Origin: CAWFZT01 sp963820415
Lineage (GTDB): Bacteria; Chloroflexota; Anaerolineae; Anaerolineales; Anaerolineaceae
Direction: 5' to 3'
DNA length: 64,000 nt
Assembly: GCA_963820415.1 (NCBI GenBank)
Contig: CAWFZT010000006.1
Coordinates: 620,001 to 684,000, forward strand
This document shows, one piece after another, positions 25,706 through 35,018 of this stretch. The position numbers were made by a program, and so were the translations under genes. The notes beneath the pieces are model-generated. The model was not told the DNA's origin. It saw nothing but the letters and a program-made list of their open reading frames with translations, and did no database searches. The number at the start of each line of letters is the position of its first letter. Position 1 is the stretch's first letter.

Positions 25706-27457
25706 ATGTTGACCGAACTGCGCATCGAAAATTTCGCCATCATCCAGCACCTCGAGCTGGAGCTCAACCCCGGCCTGACCACCTTTACCGGGGAAACCGG
25801 CGCAGGGAAGTCGATCATTTTGGATGCAATCGAGGCCCTGGTGGGCGGACGGGCAGACCTGACCCAGATTCGCGGGGGAGCGGAGCGGGCCATCCTGGAG
25901 GCTGTTTTCCGCATCCCTCCGGCTAACCGGGACGCCCTCGTGCAGATTCTGGAACGTGAAGACCTTTTGGATGATGCCGATTACCTGGCGCTGGGGCGTG
26001 AAATCCGCAGGGAAGGGCGCAGCGCCGCCCGGGTCAACGGGCGGACGGTCAATGTCAGCCTGTTGCGAGAGTTGGGCAGCTTCCTGGTGGATATCCACGG
26101 CCAATCCGACCACCTTTCCTTATTGAACGTTCGGCAGCACCTGGTGTTGCTCGACCAATATGCTGGCGATGCGGATATCTTGGAAGCCTACCGGCAAGAT
26201 TACCAGGTTCTACTGGCGTTGCGACGTGAGCTGAACAGCCTGCGCCAGGATGAACAGGATTCTGCCCGGCGGGCCGAAATGCTCGCTTTTCAGCTCAACG
26301 AAATCGAGGCAGCCCGTCTGCAGCCAGGTGAGGAAGAACCCATGCGGCATGAGCGCGACCGGCTGGCCAATGCGGAGAACCTGGCCGGCCTGGCCCAGAA
26401 AGCCCTGATCCTCCTGGATGACGGCAATCCAGAAGCGCCCACCCTGACCGACCAGCTTGGCGAAGTGCTGCAGTTGCTGGCATCGTTAAGCCGTATCGAC
26501 CACAGCCAGGCCCGGCTGCACGAACAGGCCCAGACCTTGGCCGAATCGCTGTCAGAGATCGTGCGTGACCTGCGCGAGTATATGGAAAAGATTGAGTTCA
26601 ACCCGCACAGGCTGGAACAAGTGGAGGAGCGCCTGGACCTGTTGCACACTTTGAAGCGAAAATATGGCAACAGCTTCGAAAATATCCTGGCTTTTGCCAA
26701 AGAGGCCGGTCAGAAGTTGGACACGATCACGCGCTCTGCCGGGCGGATTGCCGAGTTGGCAGCCGAAGAAAAATTAATGCTCGAAAAGCTCTCGCACAAA
26801 GCCAGCCAGCTTTCCCGCACAAGGCATGCTGCGGCCGAGGCGCTGGCCCATTCTGTCGAAGAGGAGCTGGCCGACCTGCGCATGGCCGGAGCGCGCTTTA
26901 TGGTGGAATTACGCCGTGAACCGCATCCCGCCGGGTTGGCGGTAAATAATGGAGAGCATGCGGCATTCGATGAGAATGGCGTGGACCAGGTTGAGTTCCT
27001 TATTGCCCCCAACCCGGGCGAAGGCTACAAACCGCTGGTCAAGATTGCTTCTGGCGGTGAAACTTCACGGCTGATGCTGGCGCTGAAACACGTCCTTGCC
27101 CGCGCTGATTCGATCCCTACCCTGGTGTTTGACGAGGTCGATCAGGGGATTGGCGGCCGGGTGGGTGCAGTTGTCGGAGAAAAGTTATGGGAGCTTGCCC
27201 GTCAGCACCAGGTATTTGTCGTCACCCACCTTCCACAGTTGGCTGCCTTTGGCGACCAGCATTACCGGGTAGGTAAGCAAATACAGGATGGCCGGACCAT
27301 TACCCAAGTTGAAAAACTCAGCGATACCACCCGTCTGGAAGAACTTGCCCAGATGCTCGGGACCTTGAGCGACGCTAACCGCAGCGCAGCCCAGGAGGCT
27401 TTATCCCAGGCGCGCCTACGGGCATCCCAACTCGCTGGGCGCCTCACCGAGAAATGA
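25706..27457 (+). CDS. recN: DNA repair protein RecN
   Basis: 583 residues, close to the family norm. SMC-like ATPase for double-strand break repair. Walker A TGETGAGKSIILDAI lies at residues 30-44. A coiled-coil middle (about 155-375) is rich in Glu, Arg and Leu. SGGETSRLMLALK is the ABC signature near residue 450, and VFDEVDQGIGG is Walker B near 475, followed by VVTHLPQLAAF. Four-base overlap (ATGA) with the BTAD regulator gene downstream. Confidence 0.94.
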   Translation: MLTELRIENFAIIQHLELELNPGLTTFTGETGAGKSIILDAIEALVGGRADLTQIRGGAERAILEAVFRIPPANRDALVQILEREDLLDDADYLALGREIRREGRSAARVNGRTVNVSLLRELGSFLVDIHGQSDHLSLLNVRQHLVLLDQYAGDADILEAYRQDYQVLLALRRELNSLRQDEQDSARRAEMLAFQLNEIEAARLQPGEEEPMRHERDRLANAENLAGLAQKALILLDDGNPEAPTLTDQLGEVLQLLASLSRIDHSQARLHEQAQTLAESLSEIVRDLREYMEKIEFNPHRLEQVEERLDLLHTLKRKYGNSFENILAFAKEAGQKLDTITRSAGRIAELAAEEKLMLEKLSHKASQLSRTRHAAAEALAHSVEEELADLRMAGARFMVELRREPHPAGLAVNNGEHAAFDENGVDQVEFLIAPNPGEGYKPLVKIASGGETSRLMLALKHVLARADSIPTLVFDEVDQGIGGRVGAVVGEKLWELARQHQVFVVTHLPQLAAFGDQHYRVGKQIQDGRTITQVEKLSDTTRLEELAQMLGTLSDANRSAAQEALSQARLRASQLAGRLTEK

Positions 27458-29133
27458 ACAGGCTGAGTGTCTTCCTGCTTGGCTTGCCGGTGGTCTTTGT
27501 GGATGGCCAGCCGCTTCAAATTCAAGGCAGGATCCAGCGCACCCTGTTGTTCTACCTTGCCGCTCATGCAGACGTAGTGGGTCGGGATGAGCTGATCCTT
27601 TTATTCTGGCCTGAAGAAGAACATGCTCGTAAACGCCTGCGTGAGGCGCTCAGCAAACTGCGCGCCCAGTTCCCCGATCCGGATCTCCTGATCACCACCG
27701 GGGAGCATGTCAGCCTGGATCACACCAGGGTTAGCTGCGATGTGCTCGATTTCCAGGCGCTCAACCACCAGACTCAGTGGATTGCACAGCACACGCCGCC
27801 TAACGAGGTTTTACCGGAGGCGATTTACCAGCAGATAAACCGGGCAGTCGAATTGTGGCGAGGCCGGCTCTTCCTGTACAGCGCCAACCTGGCGGAAGGT
27901 GAGGGGGTGGAGAACTGGCGTCGAGATTTTAGCGCATCCTTGGAGATTGCCTACCTGGGTATGCTGGTGCGCCTGGCGGACCACCACATTGCCCAGGGTG
28001 ACCTGCAGGCGGCGATTTCCCGCCTGGAACTGGCCAAGGGGCGTGATCCGATTGACCCGGAAATTCATTTCCGTTATTTATACTGCCTGGACAAATTGGG
28101 CCGCAGGGTCGAGGCGCTCAGCCATACTACCCTGGTCCAAAAGATTTTTAGTGAAGAAGGGATGGAAATCCAGGCTAAACTGCAAGAATTATGCCAGACG
28201 ATCCGTGAACGCGAGGTGTTCGCCGAAGAAGTCCGCCAGGCTGGCTGGCCCGGCACGCTGATCGCCCATGCGCCTTTTGTCGGCCGCGGCGAGGAAATGC
28301 AACAGCTTCTGCGCCTGTACCAGCATGGCGGCGCGGCCGCCATCCTGGGCGAATCCGGCTCAGGGAAAACGCGCCTGGTGTATGAGCTTTACCAGAACCT
28401 GGAACCCACTCCACGGCTTTTACTGGCCCCGGCGCGGGCGATGGAAAAGAATTTGCCCTTCCAACCCTTAATTGATTTACTGCGCCACTCGGTCATGCCG
28501 GAGGAATTGCGCAGCCTGGATATCATCTGGGCGAATCAACTGGTGCAGTTGCTGCCTGAACTCTCGGTTATCCGTTCTGGTATCCAGGCTGAGCCAACCC
28601 GAGGGAGTGAAGAAGCCCGCTCCCTGGTTTTTGAAGCCTTACACCAGCTTTTCCTGATTGTAGCCAGGCGCCGGCGGATTTTGTTTTTCCTGGACGATGC
28701 CCAATGGAGTGACGAAGTCACGCTTTCGGCGATAAATTATCTGTTGGAGCGCAAGTTTTTCAGCCAGCACGGCTTGCTGGTGGCGGCGGCGCGTATCGAG
28801 AATACCGATTTTAACCTGGATGTGTTCCTCAACCGGTCTCGCCAGGCGGCGGATTTTACTCATTTGTCTCTCCCCCAGCTTTCCCCGGCAGAGGTTACCG
28901 AGCTTACCTGGCGGGTGCTGGGGCAGGAGCCCACCAGCGAAGCGGCCCTGCAGCTTGCCCAGCATACCGGCGGCAACCCGCTTTTCTTGCTTGAAACCTT
29001 ACGGGCAATCCTTGAAATATCTTCTGGCAAGGGTTCGTTCGATCGGATCGAGCATTTTCCGGTGGCGGGCAGTATTCATGCCCTGGTACGGGAACGTCTA
29101 CAACATCTCAAACCCCAGGCTCGGCAGGTTTAA
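27454..29133 (+). CDS. BTAD-type AAA transcriptional regulator, N-terminal part (frameshifted)
   Basis: 559 residues as read. Domains: an N-terminal OmpR-like winged helix (about 1-95, beginning LSVFLLGLPVVFVDG), the bacterial transcriptional activation domain (about 100-245, TPR-like), then an AAA ATPase (Walker A GESGSGKTR near residue 300; LFFLDDAQWSD as Walker B near 410). This is the SARP/AfsR-like large regulator architecture. The frame stops at TAA 29131-29133 within QARQV, exactly where the family usually continues as a hydrophobic helix. Adding one T to GTTTAACC restores Q-V-L-T-T-A-A-V-I-G-K-E. The start overlaps the recN stop. Confidence 0.8.
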   Translation: MNRLSVFLLGLPVVFVDGQPLQIQGRIQRTLLFYLAAHADVVGRDELILLFWPEEEHARKRLREALSKLRAQFPDPDLLITTGEHVSLDHTRVSCDVLDFQALNHQTQWIAQHTPPNEVLPEAIYQQINRAVELWRGRLFLYSANLAEGEGVENWRRDFSASLEIAYLGMLVRLADHHIAQGDLQAAISRLELAKGRDPIDPEIHFRYLYCLDKLGRRVEALSHTTLVQKIFSEEGMEIQAKLQELCQTIREREVFAEEVRQAGWPGTLIAHAPFVGRGEEMQQLLRLYQHGGAAAILGESGSGKTRLVYELYQNLEPTPRLLLAPARAMEKNLPFQPLIDLLRHSVMPEELRSLDIIWANQLVQLLPELSVIRSGIQAEPTRGSEEARSLVFEALHQLFLIVARRRRILFFLDDAQWSDEVTLSAINYLLERKFFSQHGLLVAAARIENTDFNLDVFLNRSRQAADFTHLSLPQLSPAEVTELTWRVLGQEPTSEAALQLAQHTGGNPLFLLETLRAILEISSGKGSFDRIEHFPVAGSIHALVRERLQHLKPQARQV

Positions 29134-30971
29134 CCACCGCAGCCGTGATCGGAAAAGAATTCACCCCCGAAATGCTCGAAGCTGCAACGTTCTTAAACAC
29201 CGAGCAGGTCGCCCAGGCGTTGGAAGAATTGGAGCAGGTCCATCTCATCCATCCCGAAGACCAGTTAGCGCTCCAATGCGGCTATGCCTTTATCCACGAC
29301 ACCATCCGCGAGGTGCTCCTGCTGGAATTGGGAATTGCCCACCGGCGCCTGATCCACCTGCGGGTGGCGCGCGCCCTCGAAGCCAGGTTAGGCCAGCAGG
29401 TTGACCGCCAAGCTGCCATCCTGGCTAACCATTTCGAGCAGGGCGGCGAGCCATTGATGGCCTTCCAGTATTGGATCGGCGCCGGTGAAAATGCCCGCCG
29501 GCTGTTCTCCCCGTCGGAAGCCAATATGGCTTACCAGCGCGCAGAACGCATATTGACCAAAATAAAAGACCTGTTGAGCGACCGGCAAATTTACCAGCTT
29601 TACGCCGGTTGGAGCAATATCGCCGATGATACCGGAGATTTGCCCACTATGCTAAAGGTTTATACAACCTTATTACAGATCGGCGAACAGCGACACAGCC
29701 CGTTCCTGGTAGGCAGCGGGTTGAGCGGGCTGGGGAAAGCCTATTATTTGAGCGGTAAGCTCGACCGGGCCGCCGAGAACCTTGAGAAAGCCATGGTCTA
29801 CCTGGCGCAGACCGAGGATCTTTACGAACGCATGGAAGCCTACTGCCGCTCAGGTCTTCTATTAGCCATGCAAAACCAGCACCTGAAGGCCATTCAATCC
29901 CTTGAAACGTCCATCGAACTGGGTAAAAATGCCCGTGAGCCGCGCGACCTGCAGGCATTGGTCGATTGCGAAAATAATTTGGCTCTGCTCTTTAATCTAT
30001 CTGGCTGGCCCAGCCGGGCCATCACCCTGATCGACCAGGCGCTGCAGACCAGCCAGGCCATTTTCTATACATCCGCGTTGGCAGGGTCATCCAGCATTAA
30101 GGCGATGGCCCTGTTTTACCAGGGCAAGTACGCCCAGGCGATCGCCTTCAGCCTCCAGGGGCTGCAGTCGGCTGAAGCAATGCAGGATTGGCGTGTGGCA
30201 ACCTTATTTTACCTGGTATGCGCCCGCTCCAAGATGGCTTTCGGACACATCGATGAGTGCTGGCAGTATCTGCAAAAAGCCAGGGCATTTGCCGAACGCT
30301 ACGGTTACCGGGAATGGATCTGTGAAGTGCATTGTATTTCCGGAGATATTTACCTGTTTTTGCAAGATTTTCCCCGGGCGGTTGAAGCATTTCAACTGGG
30401 CGCCTTAGAAGACCAGCCCAGCTTCGAAACTTTGAATAGTCTCTACCGCCTGGGAATGGCTACGGCTTCCAACGGCGACGAAGCTGCGGGTCAGGCCATT
30501 CTGGAGAAAGCTATCCACATTGCCAGGCAGGTCAACCTGGGTGCGATTTTTTTGCCCGCCGAATTGGCTCTGATTAGAATACGCATCAGAAGCACCCCCG
30601 TTGAACAGTATTTGCCCCTTCTCGAAGCTTATACTGCTGAACCACGCCTGGCTGAAATTGCCCAGGCTGGCCTGTTTTTACGAATGGTGCGCCTGGAGAT
30701 TGCTATACTTCTGCATCACACACAAGAGGTTGAGGCTCTGGCGCGGGCTTTGATCGCCTGGTCAGAAAATCTCGGGAGTCCTTTCCTAGGATTGCCCGCC
30801 TGGAGGTTGCTGCTCGGGTATTGTGACCGGCAGGATCCCCTTTACCGTGAAGCCTGGTCGAGGGTAAAAGCGAGCCTGGACGAAATGCGCCTTCATGCCC
30901 AAACCAACGAGATTCGCCCATTGTTCGACCGCTTTTACCAGGAAACGCTGAAGCGTTACCCCGAATCTTAA
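29130..30971 (+). CDS. BTAD-type regulator, C-terminal TPR part (frameshifted)
   Basis: Reading on in the next frame gives TTAAVIGKEFTPEMLEAA, the expected continuation of the AAA lid, and then about 500 residues of TPR-like helical repeats to 30971 (LAGSSSIKAMALFYQGKYAQ and similar). The GTG/ATG starts inside this frame have no Shine-Dalgarno. Joined to the first part the protein is about 1,172 residues, a normal size for this class, whose TPR region senses ligand or partner. Target genes unknown. Confidence 0.78.
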   Translation, partial: LTTAAVIGKEFTPEMLEAATFLNTEQVAQALEELEQVHLIHPEDQLALQCGYAFIHDTIREVLLLELGIAHRRLIHLRVARALEARLGQQVDRQAAILANHFEQGGEPLMAFQYWIGAGENARRLFSPSEANMAYQRAERILTKIKDLLSDRQIYQLYAGWSNIADDTGDLPTMLKVYTTLLQIGEQRHSPFLVGSGLSGLGKAYYLSGKLDRAAENLEKAMVYLAQTEDLYERMEAYCRSGLLLAMQNQHLKAIQSLETSIELGKNAREPRDLQALVDCENNLALLFNLSGWPSRAITLIDQALQTSQAIFYTSALAGSSSIKAMALFYQGKYAQAIAFSLQGLQSAEAMQDWRVATLFYLVCARSKMAFGHIDECWQYLQKARAFAERYGYREWICEVHCISGDIYLFLQDFPRAVEAFQLGALEDQPSFETLNSLYRLGMATASNGDEAAGQAILEKAIHIARQVNLGAIFLPAELALIRIRIRSTPVEQYLPLLEAYTAEPRLAEIAQAGLFLRMVRLEIAILLHHTQEVEALARALIAWSENLGSPFLGLPAWRLLLGYCDRQDPLYREAWSRVKASLDEMRLHAQTNEIRPLFDRFYQETLKRYPES

Positions 30972-30993
30972 TGGATCTGTGGAAGAACTCAGA

Positions 30994-31019
30994 TTTTTGG
31001 TTATTATAATAACCAAAAA
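30994..31019. repeat. Short family A-like palindrome without the core
   Basis: Perfect 26-nt palindrome, TTTTTGGTTATTA / TAATAACCAAAAA, preceded by AAGAACTCAG as is the copy at 37267. It lacks GTGCGTAYGCAC. It could also serve as terminator for the regulator gene. Confidence 0.6.
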
Positions 31020-31083
31020 TTTGGTTATCCACGAACCATTTTAATATGGCTTTAATGTCAACGTTTTGGCAACGCCTCCCGTG

Positions 31084-31184
31084 TACAATGCTCCTGAATC
31101 CAGTACGCCGCTGGAACATGGGAAGTAGGGGTCCTATGTAAGAAGGCCGATAGTGTTTGGGGGACATTCACTATCGGCCTTTTG
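31084..31184 (+). ncRNA. Candidate small RNA with intrinsic terminator
   Basis: TACAAT at 31084-31089 could be a -10 box (no good -35). It is followed by about 90 nt with a small CCAG...CTGG hairpin and ending in a strong 13-bp terminator stem, AAGGCCGATAGTG / CACTATCGGCCTT (31143-31181), with a T-run. No protein gene lies between. It matches no RNA family I know. Confidence 0.35.
31143..31184 (+). terminator. Strong intrinsic terminator
   Basis: 13-bp perfect stem and 13-nt loop followed by TTTTGTTTTAAT on the plus strand. It ends either the candidate small RNA or read-through from the BTAD gene. Confidence 0.75.
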
Positions 31185-31200
31185 TTTTAATCTTTTTATA

Positions 31201-31264
31201 ACTCCCGTTTCGTGGGAGTGGAAATTCCCACTTTATGGGGACTACAGTCCCCGTTCTATGGGGA
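31201..31264. repeat. Family B palindrome array at the 3' end of mutS2
   Basis: Three successive palindromic units: ACTCCCGTTTCGTGGGAGT (31201-31219), TTCCCACTTTATGGGGA (31225-31241) and GTCCCCGTTCTATGGGGA (31247-31264). The last unit provides the mutS2 stop codon and its final Ser-Pro codons. Confidence 0.75.
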
Positions 31265-33655
31265 ATGCAGATGGGCGATGGTCACGCCTTCTCCACCTTC
31301 ATTATCTTGTCCATTTTCCCAGTGAGAGATGTGAGGCGATTCCTGTAGGGCCTCGCGCACGACCTGGCGCAAGCGCCCGGTGCCTTTTCCGTGGATGATG
31401 CGTACATAAAGTAGGCCGGCCAGGAAAGCCGATTCCAGGTAACGGTCGAGGGCGTCCAGGGCGTCTTCAGCACGTTGGCCGCGCAGGTCCAGCTCCATCC
31501 CCGGCGAGGGATAGAAGGGCGTGGCAGCCTCCTTTTTCACTTTTTTGCCGTGTTTCTCTATGGCAGGCGCAGGCGCCGGGGCGCTTTCTTCGCTTTCACC
31601 GCCCCGCTGTATATCACCCAGCCGGGCGCGCACTCTTAATACGCCAATCTGCACTTCGACGTCTGATTCGCCCAGGGTAGTCACCAACCCATCCAGTTTT
31701 AGTGACCGTACGCGCACTTTTTCCCCTAAACGTATCGGGTTTGTAGAAGGTTTCTCGACTTGCCGCCGTTCTACCGGTGCCTGGACGGTTTCCTGCATGT
31801 CCTCTATCCGTTCTTGCAACGGTTTCAGCGCCTCCAGCGGTTGACGGGCCCGGCTGAGGGCGCGCCGCAGCTCTTCCAACTCAGCCCGCAAGTTCTCCAA
31901 CTCTTCTTCGGACTGGAGGCGCGCCTTTTCCAAAAGAGCCAGGCGCTCATCTTCGATTTTTTCCAGGCGAGCCGCCAGGCTGGCGCGCAGCTTTTCGGTT
32001 TCAAACTTGGCCCGGTCAGCCGCGCCGCGTGCCCGGCGTGCCAGGTCACGCTGGTGGTGGATTTCGTCCAGCATGTTGTCGGCCCGCAGGTCATCCGGGT
32101 TTAGCGTGGTGCGGGCTGCCTCGATGATTTCCTGGGGAAGGCCCAGGCGTTCGGCGATCAGCAGGGCGTTCGAGCGTCCGGGCAGGCCGATATTTAAGTG
32201 GTAGGTCGGGCGCAGGGTGCGCAGGTCAAATTCCATGCTGGCGTTGACCACCCCAGGGTGGTTGTGGGCGTAGGCTTTCAATTCGGGGTAGTGCGTGGCA
32301 ATCAGGCAGGGGATTTTATGCTCCAGTAAAAAGGATAGGATGGAGCGCGCCAGGGCGGCGCCTTCCTGTGGATCCGTCCCTGCCCCCAGCTCGTCCAGGA
32401 GCACCAGGCATTGCTGGTCGGCCTGTTTGAGGATGCGCACTATGTTGGTGATATGTCCTGAAAAAGTGGACAGCGATTGCTCGATGGACTGCTCATCGCC
32501 GATGTCGGAGTAGACTTCGCGGAACACGCTCAGGCTCGAACCGGATTGAGCTGGGATATGCAGGCCGGATAGGGCCATTAAAACCATCACCCCGACCGTC
32601 TTGAGTGTGACCGTTTTTCCGCCGGTGTTGGGGCCGGTGATGACCAGCGAGAAAGTGCGCTCATCCAGCTCCACATCGATCGGCACTACGCTGGACTGGT
32701 CGAGCAGGGGATGGCGGGCATGGTACAGGCGAATGGTGCAGCCCGGGCTGTCGCCAGGCGGGCTGGGGAAGGGCGCCAGCACCGGTTCGGAGGCCTTGAG
32801 GTCGTCGGCGTATTTGGCGCACATCAAGGCCAGGTCGAGTTCCGCCAGCGCAACTAAATTGGCTTCGATCTGCTCGGCGTTGCGCCCCACCCCGGCCGAA
32901 AGGTCGGTCAGGATACGGCGTTCTTCATCCCGCTCGGCCAGTTGCAGTTCGTGCCAACGGTTGTTGAGCTCGACCACCACCAGCGGTTCGACGAACACCG
33001 TCGCCCCCGAGGAAGACTGGTCATGAATGATCGAGCGGACTCTGCCTTTGAAATCAGCCCGTACGGGGAGGACATAGCGCCCATTACGTTGGGTGATGAT
33101 GGGTTCTTGCAGCACCGTGGCCATGCGCGGGTCGTTGATCATGCGCTCCAGGCGCGCCATCAGGCGCTCGTGAGAAATTCTCAGGTCGCGACGGATAGTA
33201 GCCAATTGGTCAGAAGCCTGGTCGAGGATGTCGCCACGTTCAGAGATGGCCCGACCAATGTTGTCCGCCACGCCCGCGGGCGGGGTAAGGTCGGCGGCAA
33301 TCACCGCCAGGTTGGGATAGCCGCTGCCCAGTTTGTTGAAGGTGCGTGCCAGGAGGTGGGCCGCAAGCAGGGTATTCCTGACGTCCAACAGCTCGGAAGG
33401 CTGCAACACCCCACCCCGCCGGGTCAGGTCTACCTGTGGGTGAATATCGGTAGCTCCACCCACGCTGATATCTATGTTGATGCTCAGCATCTGGCGGGCT
33501 TCCCGGGTGAGCGCCAGCCGGGCGGAGGCCTGTTCCAGATCATTAGTGGGCCGCAGCTCGCGCGCCAGGGCCGCCGAGGCAGAAAAGGCCGCGTAACCGG
33601 CCAGGCGTTCCAGGATTTTCGGATATTCCAGGGTGGTTAGAGTCTTTTCGTCCAT
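31256..33655 (-). CDS. mutS2: Endonuclease MutS2 with Smr domain
   Basis: 799 residues, typical for MutS2. MutS-like core with an ATPase (Walker A GPNTGGKTVTLKT near residue 345, LVLLDELGAGTDPQEGA near 425). A long coiled coil follows (about 530-650, Arg/Glu-rich), a KOW-like segment with GEKVRVRSLKLDGLV, then a C-terminal Smr nuclease domain (LDLRGQRAEDALDAL and IIHGKGTGRLRQ). MutS2 suppresses recombination and rescues collided ribosomes in other bacteria. The extreme C-terminus falls in a family B repeat. Confidence 0.94.
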   Translation of the reverse strand: MDEKTLTTLEYPKILERLAGYAAFSASAALARELRPTNDLEQASARLALTREARQMLSINIDISVGGATDIHPQVDLTRRGGVLQPSELLDVRNTLLAAHLLARTFNKLGSGYPNLAVIAADLTPPAGVADNIGRAISERGDILDQASDQLATIRRDLRISHERLMARLERMINDPRMATVLQEPIITQRNGRYVLPVRADFKGRVRSIIHDQSSSGATVFVEPLVVVELNNRWHELQLAERDEERRILTDLSAGVGRNAEQIEANLVALAELDLALMCAKYADDLKASEPVLAPFPSPPGDSPGCTIRLYHARHPLLDQSSVVPIDVELDERTFSLVITGPNTGGKTVTLKTVGVMVLMALSGLHIPAQSGSSLSVFREVYSDIGDEQSIEQSLSTFSGHITNIVRILKQADQQCLVLLDELGAGTDPQEGAALARSILSFLLEHKIPCLIATHYPELKAYAHNHPGVVNASMEFDLRTLRPTYHLNIGLPGRSNALLIAERLGLPQEIIEAARTTLNPDDLRADNMLDEIHHQRDLARRARGAADRAKFETEKLRASLAARLEKIEDERLALLEKARLQSEEELENLRAELEELRRALSRARQPLEALKPLQERIEDMQETVQAPVERRQVEKPSTNPIRLGEKVRVRSLKLDGLVTTLGESDVEVQIGVLRVRARLGDIQRGGESEESAPAPAPAIEKHGKKVKKEAATPFYPSPGMELDLRGQRAEDALDALDRYLESAFLAGLLYVRIIHGKGTGRLRQVVREALQESPHISHWENGQDNEGGEGVTIAHLHSP

Positions 33656-33717
33656 AGCGCAGTGAGTTTACCACATAACCCTGAGCCTGGGGTTTTCGAA
33701 AAGGGGGCTGATTGTCT

Positions 33718-33723
33718 TATAAT
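33718..33723 (+). promoter_or_regulatory. -10 box of the trans-sulfuration enzyme gene
   Basis: TATAAT, 60 nt before the ATG. This gene has a conventional leader with an AGAGGA Shine-Dalgarno. No clear -35. Confidence 0.4.
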
Positions 33724-33782
33724 CAATCTATCAGCTCAATTTTCACTAAATATGGACCGTTAAGGACTACAGAGGACTGTAA

Positions 33783-35015
33783 ATGCAACCAATCCATCCC
33801 AAACACGGAATAGGAACGCTCGTCACGCACTATGGCGAGATGCGCAACCCTTTGAATGCCCACGTGATGCCGATCTATCAGACTTCCGCCTTTGTTTTTC
33901 CGGATGTGGCCACCGGAGCTTCCATTTTCAAAGGGGAGACGCCCGGATATATTTATACGCGCCTGGACAACCCCAACCTGCAACAGCTTGCCAGTAAAAT
34001 AGCCATGCTGGAAGGGTTGGACCTGCTGCGCGCTAATCCTGGGAGCTCACCCGAAGAAATTGTAGATGGGCAGGTGTTTGCCTCGGGCATGGCGGCTGTC
34101 ACTGCCGCGATCCTGGCTCGGGTGAAGGGCGGTCAGACCATCCTCGCCCAGGAGGCGATTTACAGCGCCTCTTATAACTTCTTATGCGACCTGGCCCCGC
34201 AGTACGGCATCCAGACCATCTGGCTGCGTGACCTTTCTCTGCCAGCCTGGGAAGCGGCCTTCCGCGACCATCCCGAAGCGGTGCTGGCTTACGCCGAATC
34301 CCCGGCCAACCCGACCATGTCGATGGTCGACCTGGCGGGCGTAGCCGAGATCGCCCACCGTTACCGGGCCTGGCTGGCGGTCGATAATACCTTTGCCACG
34401 CCTTACTGCCAGCGACCGCTCAGCCTGGGGACGGATGTGGTAGTGCATTCGACCACCAAGTATCTCTCCGGGCACGGGCTGGTGATCGGTGGGGCGGTGG
34501 TCAGCCCGCACATTGATTTCATGCACAACGAGCTGACCCGTATGTTTAAAATCCTGGGCGGCTGCCCGGCTCCCTTTGATACCTGGCTGGCGAACATTGG
34601 CCTGAAGACTTTCGAACTGCGCCTGCAGCGCCACTGCGAGAATGCTTTGTGCATAGCCCACTTCCTGGAAAATCACCCGGCTGTCTCGCGGGTATATTAT
34701 CCCGGGTTGGAGAGCTACCCGGAGCATGCCCTGGCCTGCCGGCAAATGCACGGTTTCGGCGGGATGCTCTCCTTCGAGCTCAAGGGCGGATATAAAGCCG
34801 GGGAAGCCATGATGAACCGCGTCCGCCTGGCCACCCTGGTGGTCAGCCTGGGAAACGTGGATACGCTCATCTGCCACCCCGCCAGCATGACCCATTCAAA
34901 CGTCTCGCCCGAGGCGCGCGCCAAGATGGGCCTCAGCGACGGCCTGGTGCGCCTTTCGGTGGGGATCGAAAACTGTGAAGACCTGATCGCCGACCTGGAC
35001 CAGGCCATCCCATAA
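33783..35015 (+). CDS. Trans-sulfuration family PLP enzyme (cystathionine gamma-synthase/methionine gamma-lyase type)
   Basis: 410 residues. Fold-I PLP enzyme of the Cys/Met metabolism family: PIYQTSAFVFP and YTRLDNPN near the N-terminus, FASGMAAVTAAIL, AESPANPTMSMVDL near residue 180, and the PLP lysine in HSTTKYLSGHG (about residue 222). Closely related members are cystathionine gamma-synthase, gamma-lyase, O-acetylhomoserine sulfhydrylase and methionine gamma-lyase, which cannot be separated from sequence alone. No neighbouring methionine genes help. It stands alone between mutS2 and pcrA, convergent with pcrA. Confidence 0.88.
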   Translation: MQPIHPKHGIGTLVTHYGEMRNPLNAHVMPIYQTSAFVFPDVATGASIFKGETPGYIYTRLDNPNLQQLASKIAMLEGLDLLRANPGSSPEEIVDGQVFASGMAAVTAAILARVKGGQTILAQEAIYSASYNFLCDLAPQYGIQTIWLRDLSLPAWEAAFRDHPEAVLAYAESPANPTMSMVDLAGVAEIAHRYRAWLAVDNTFATPYCQRPLSLGTDVVVHSTTKYLSGHGLVIGGAVVSPHIDFMHNELTRMFKILGGCPAPFDTWLANIGLKTFELRLQRHCENALCIAHFLENHPAVSRVYYPGLESYPEHALACRQMHGFGGMLSFELKGGYKAGEAMMNRVRLATLVVSLGNVDTLICHPASMTHSNVSPEARAKMGLSDGLVRLSVGIENCEDLIADLDQAIP

Positions 35016-35018
35016 AGT

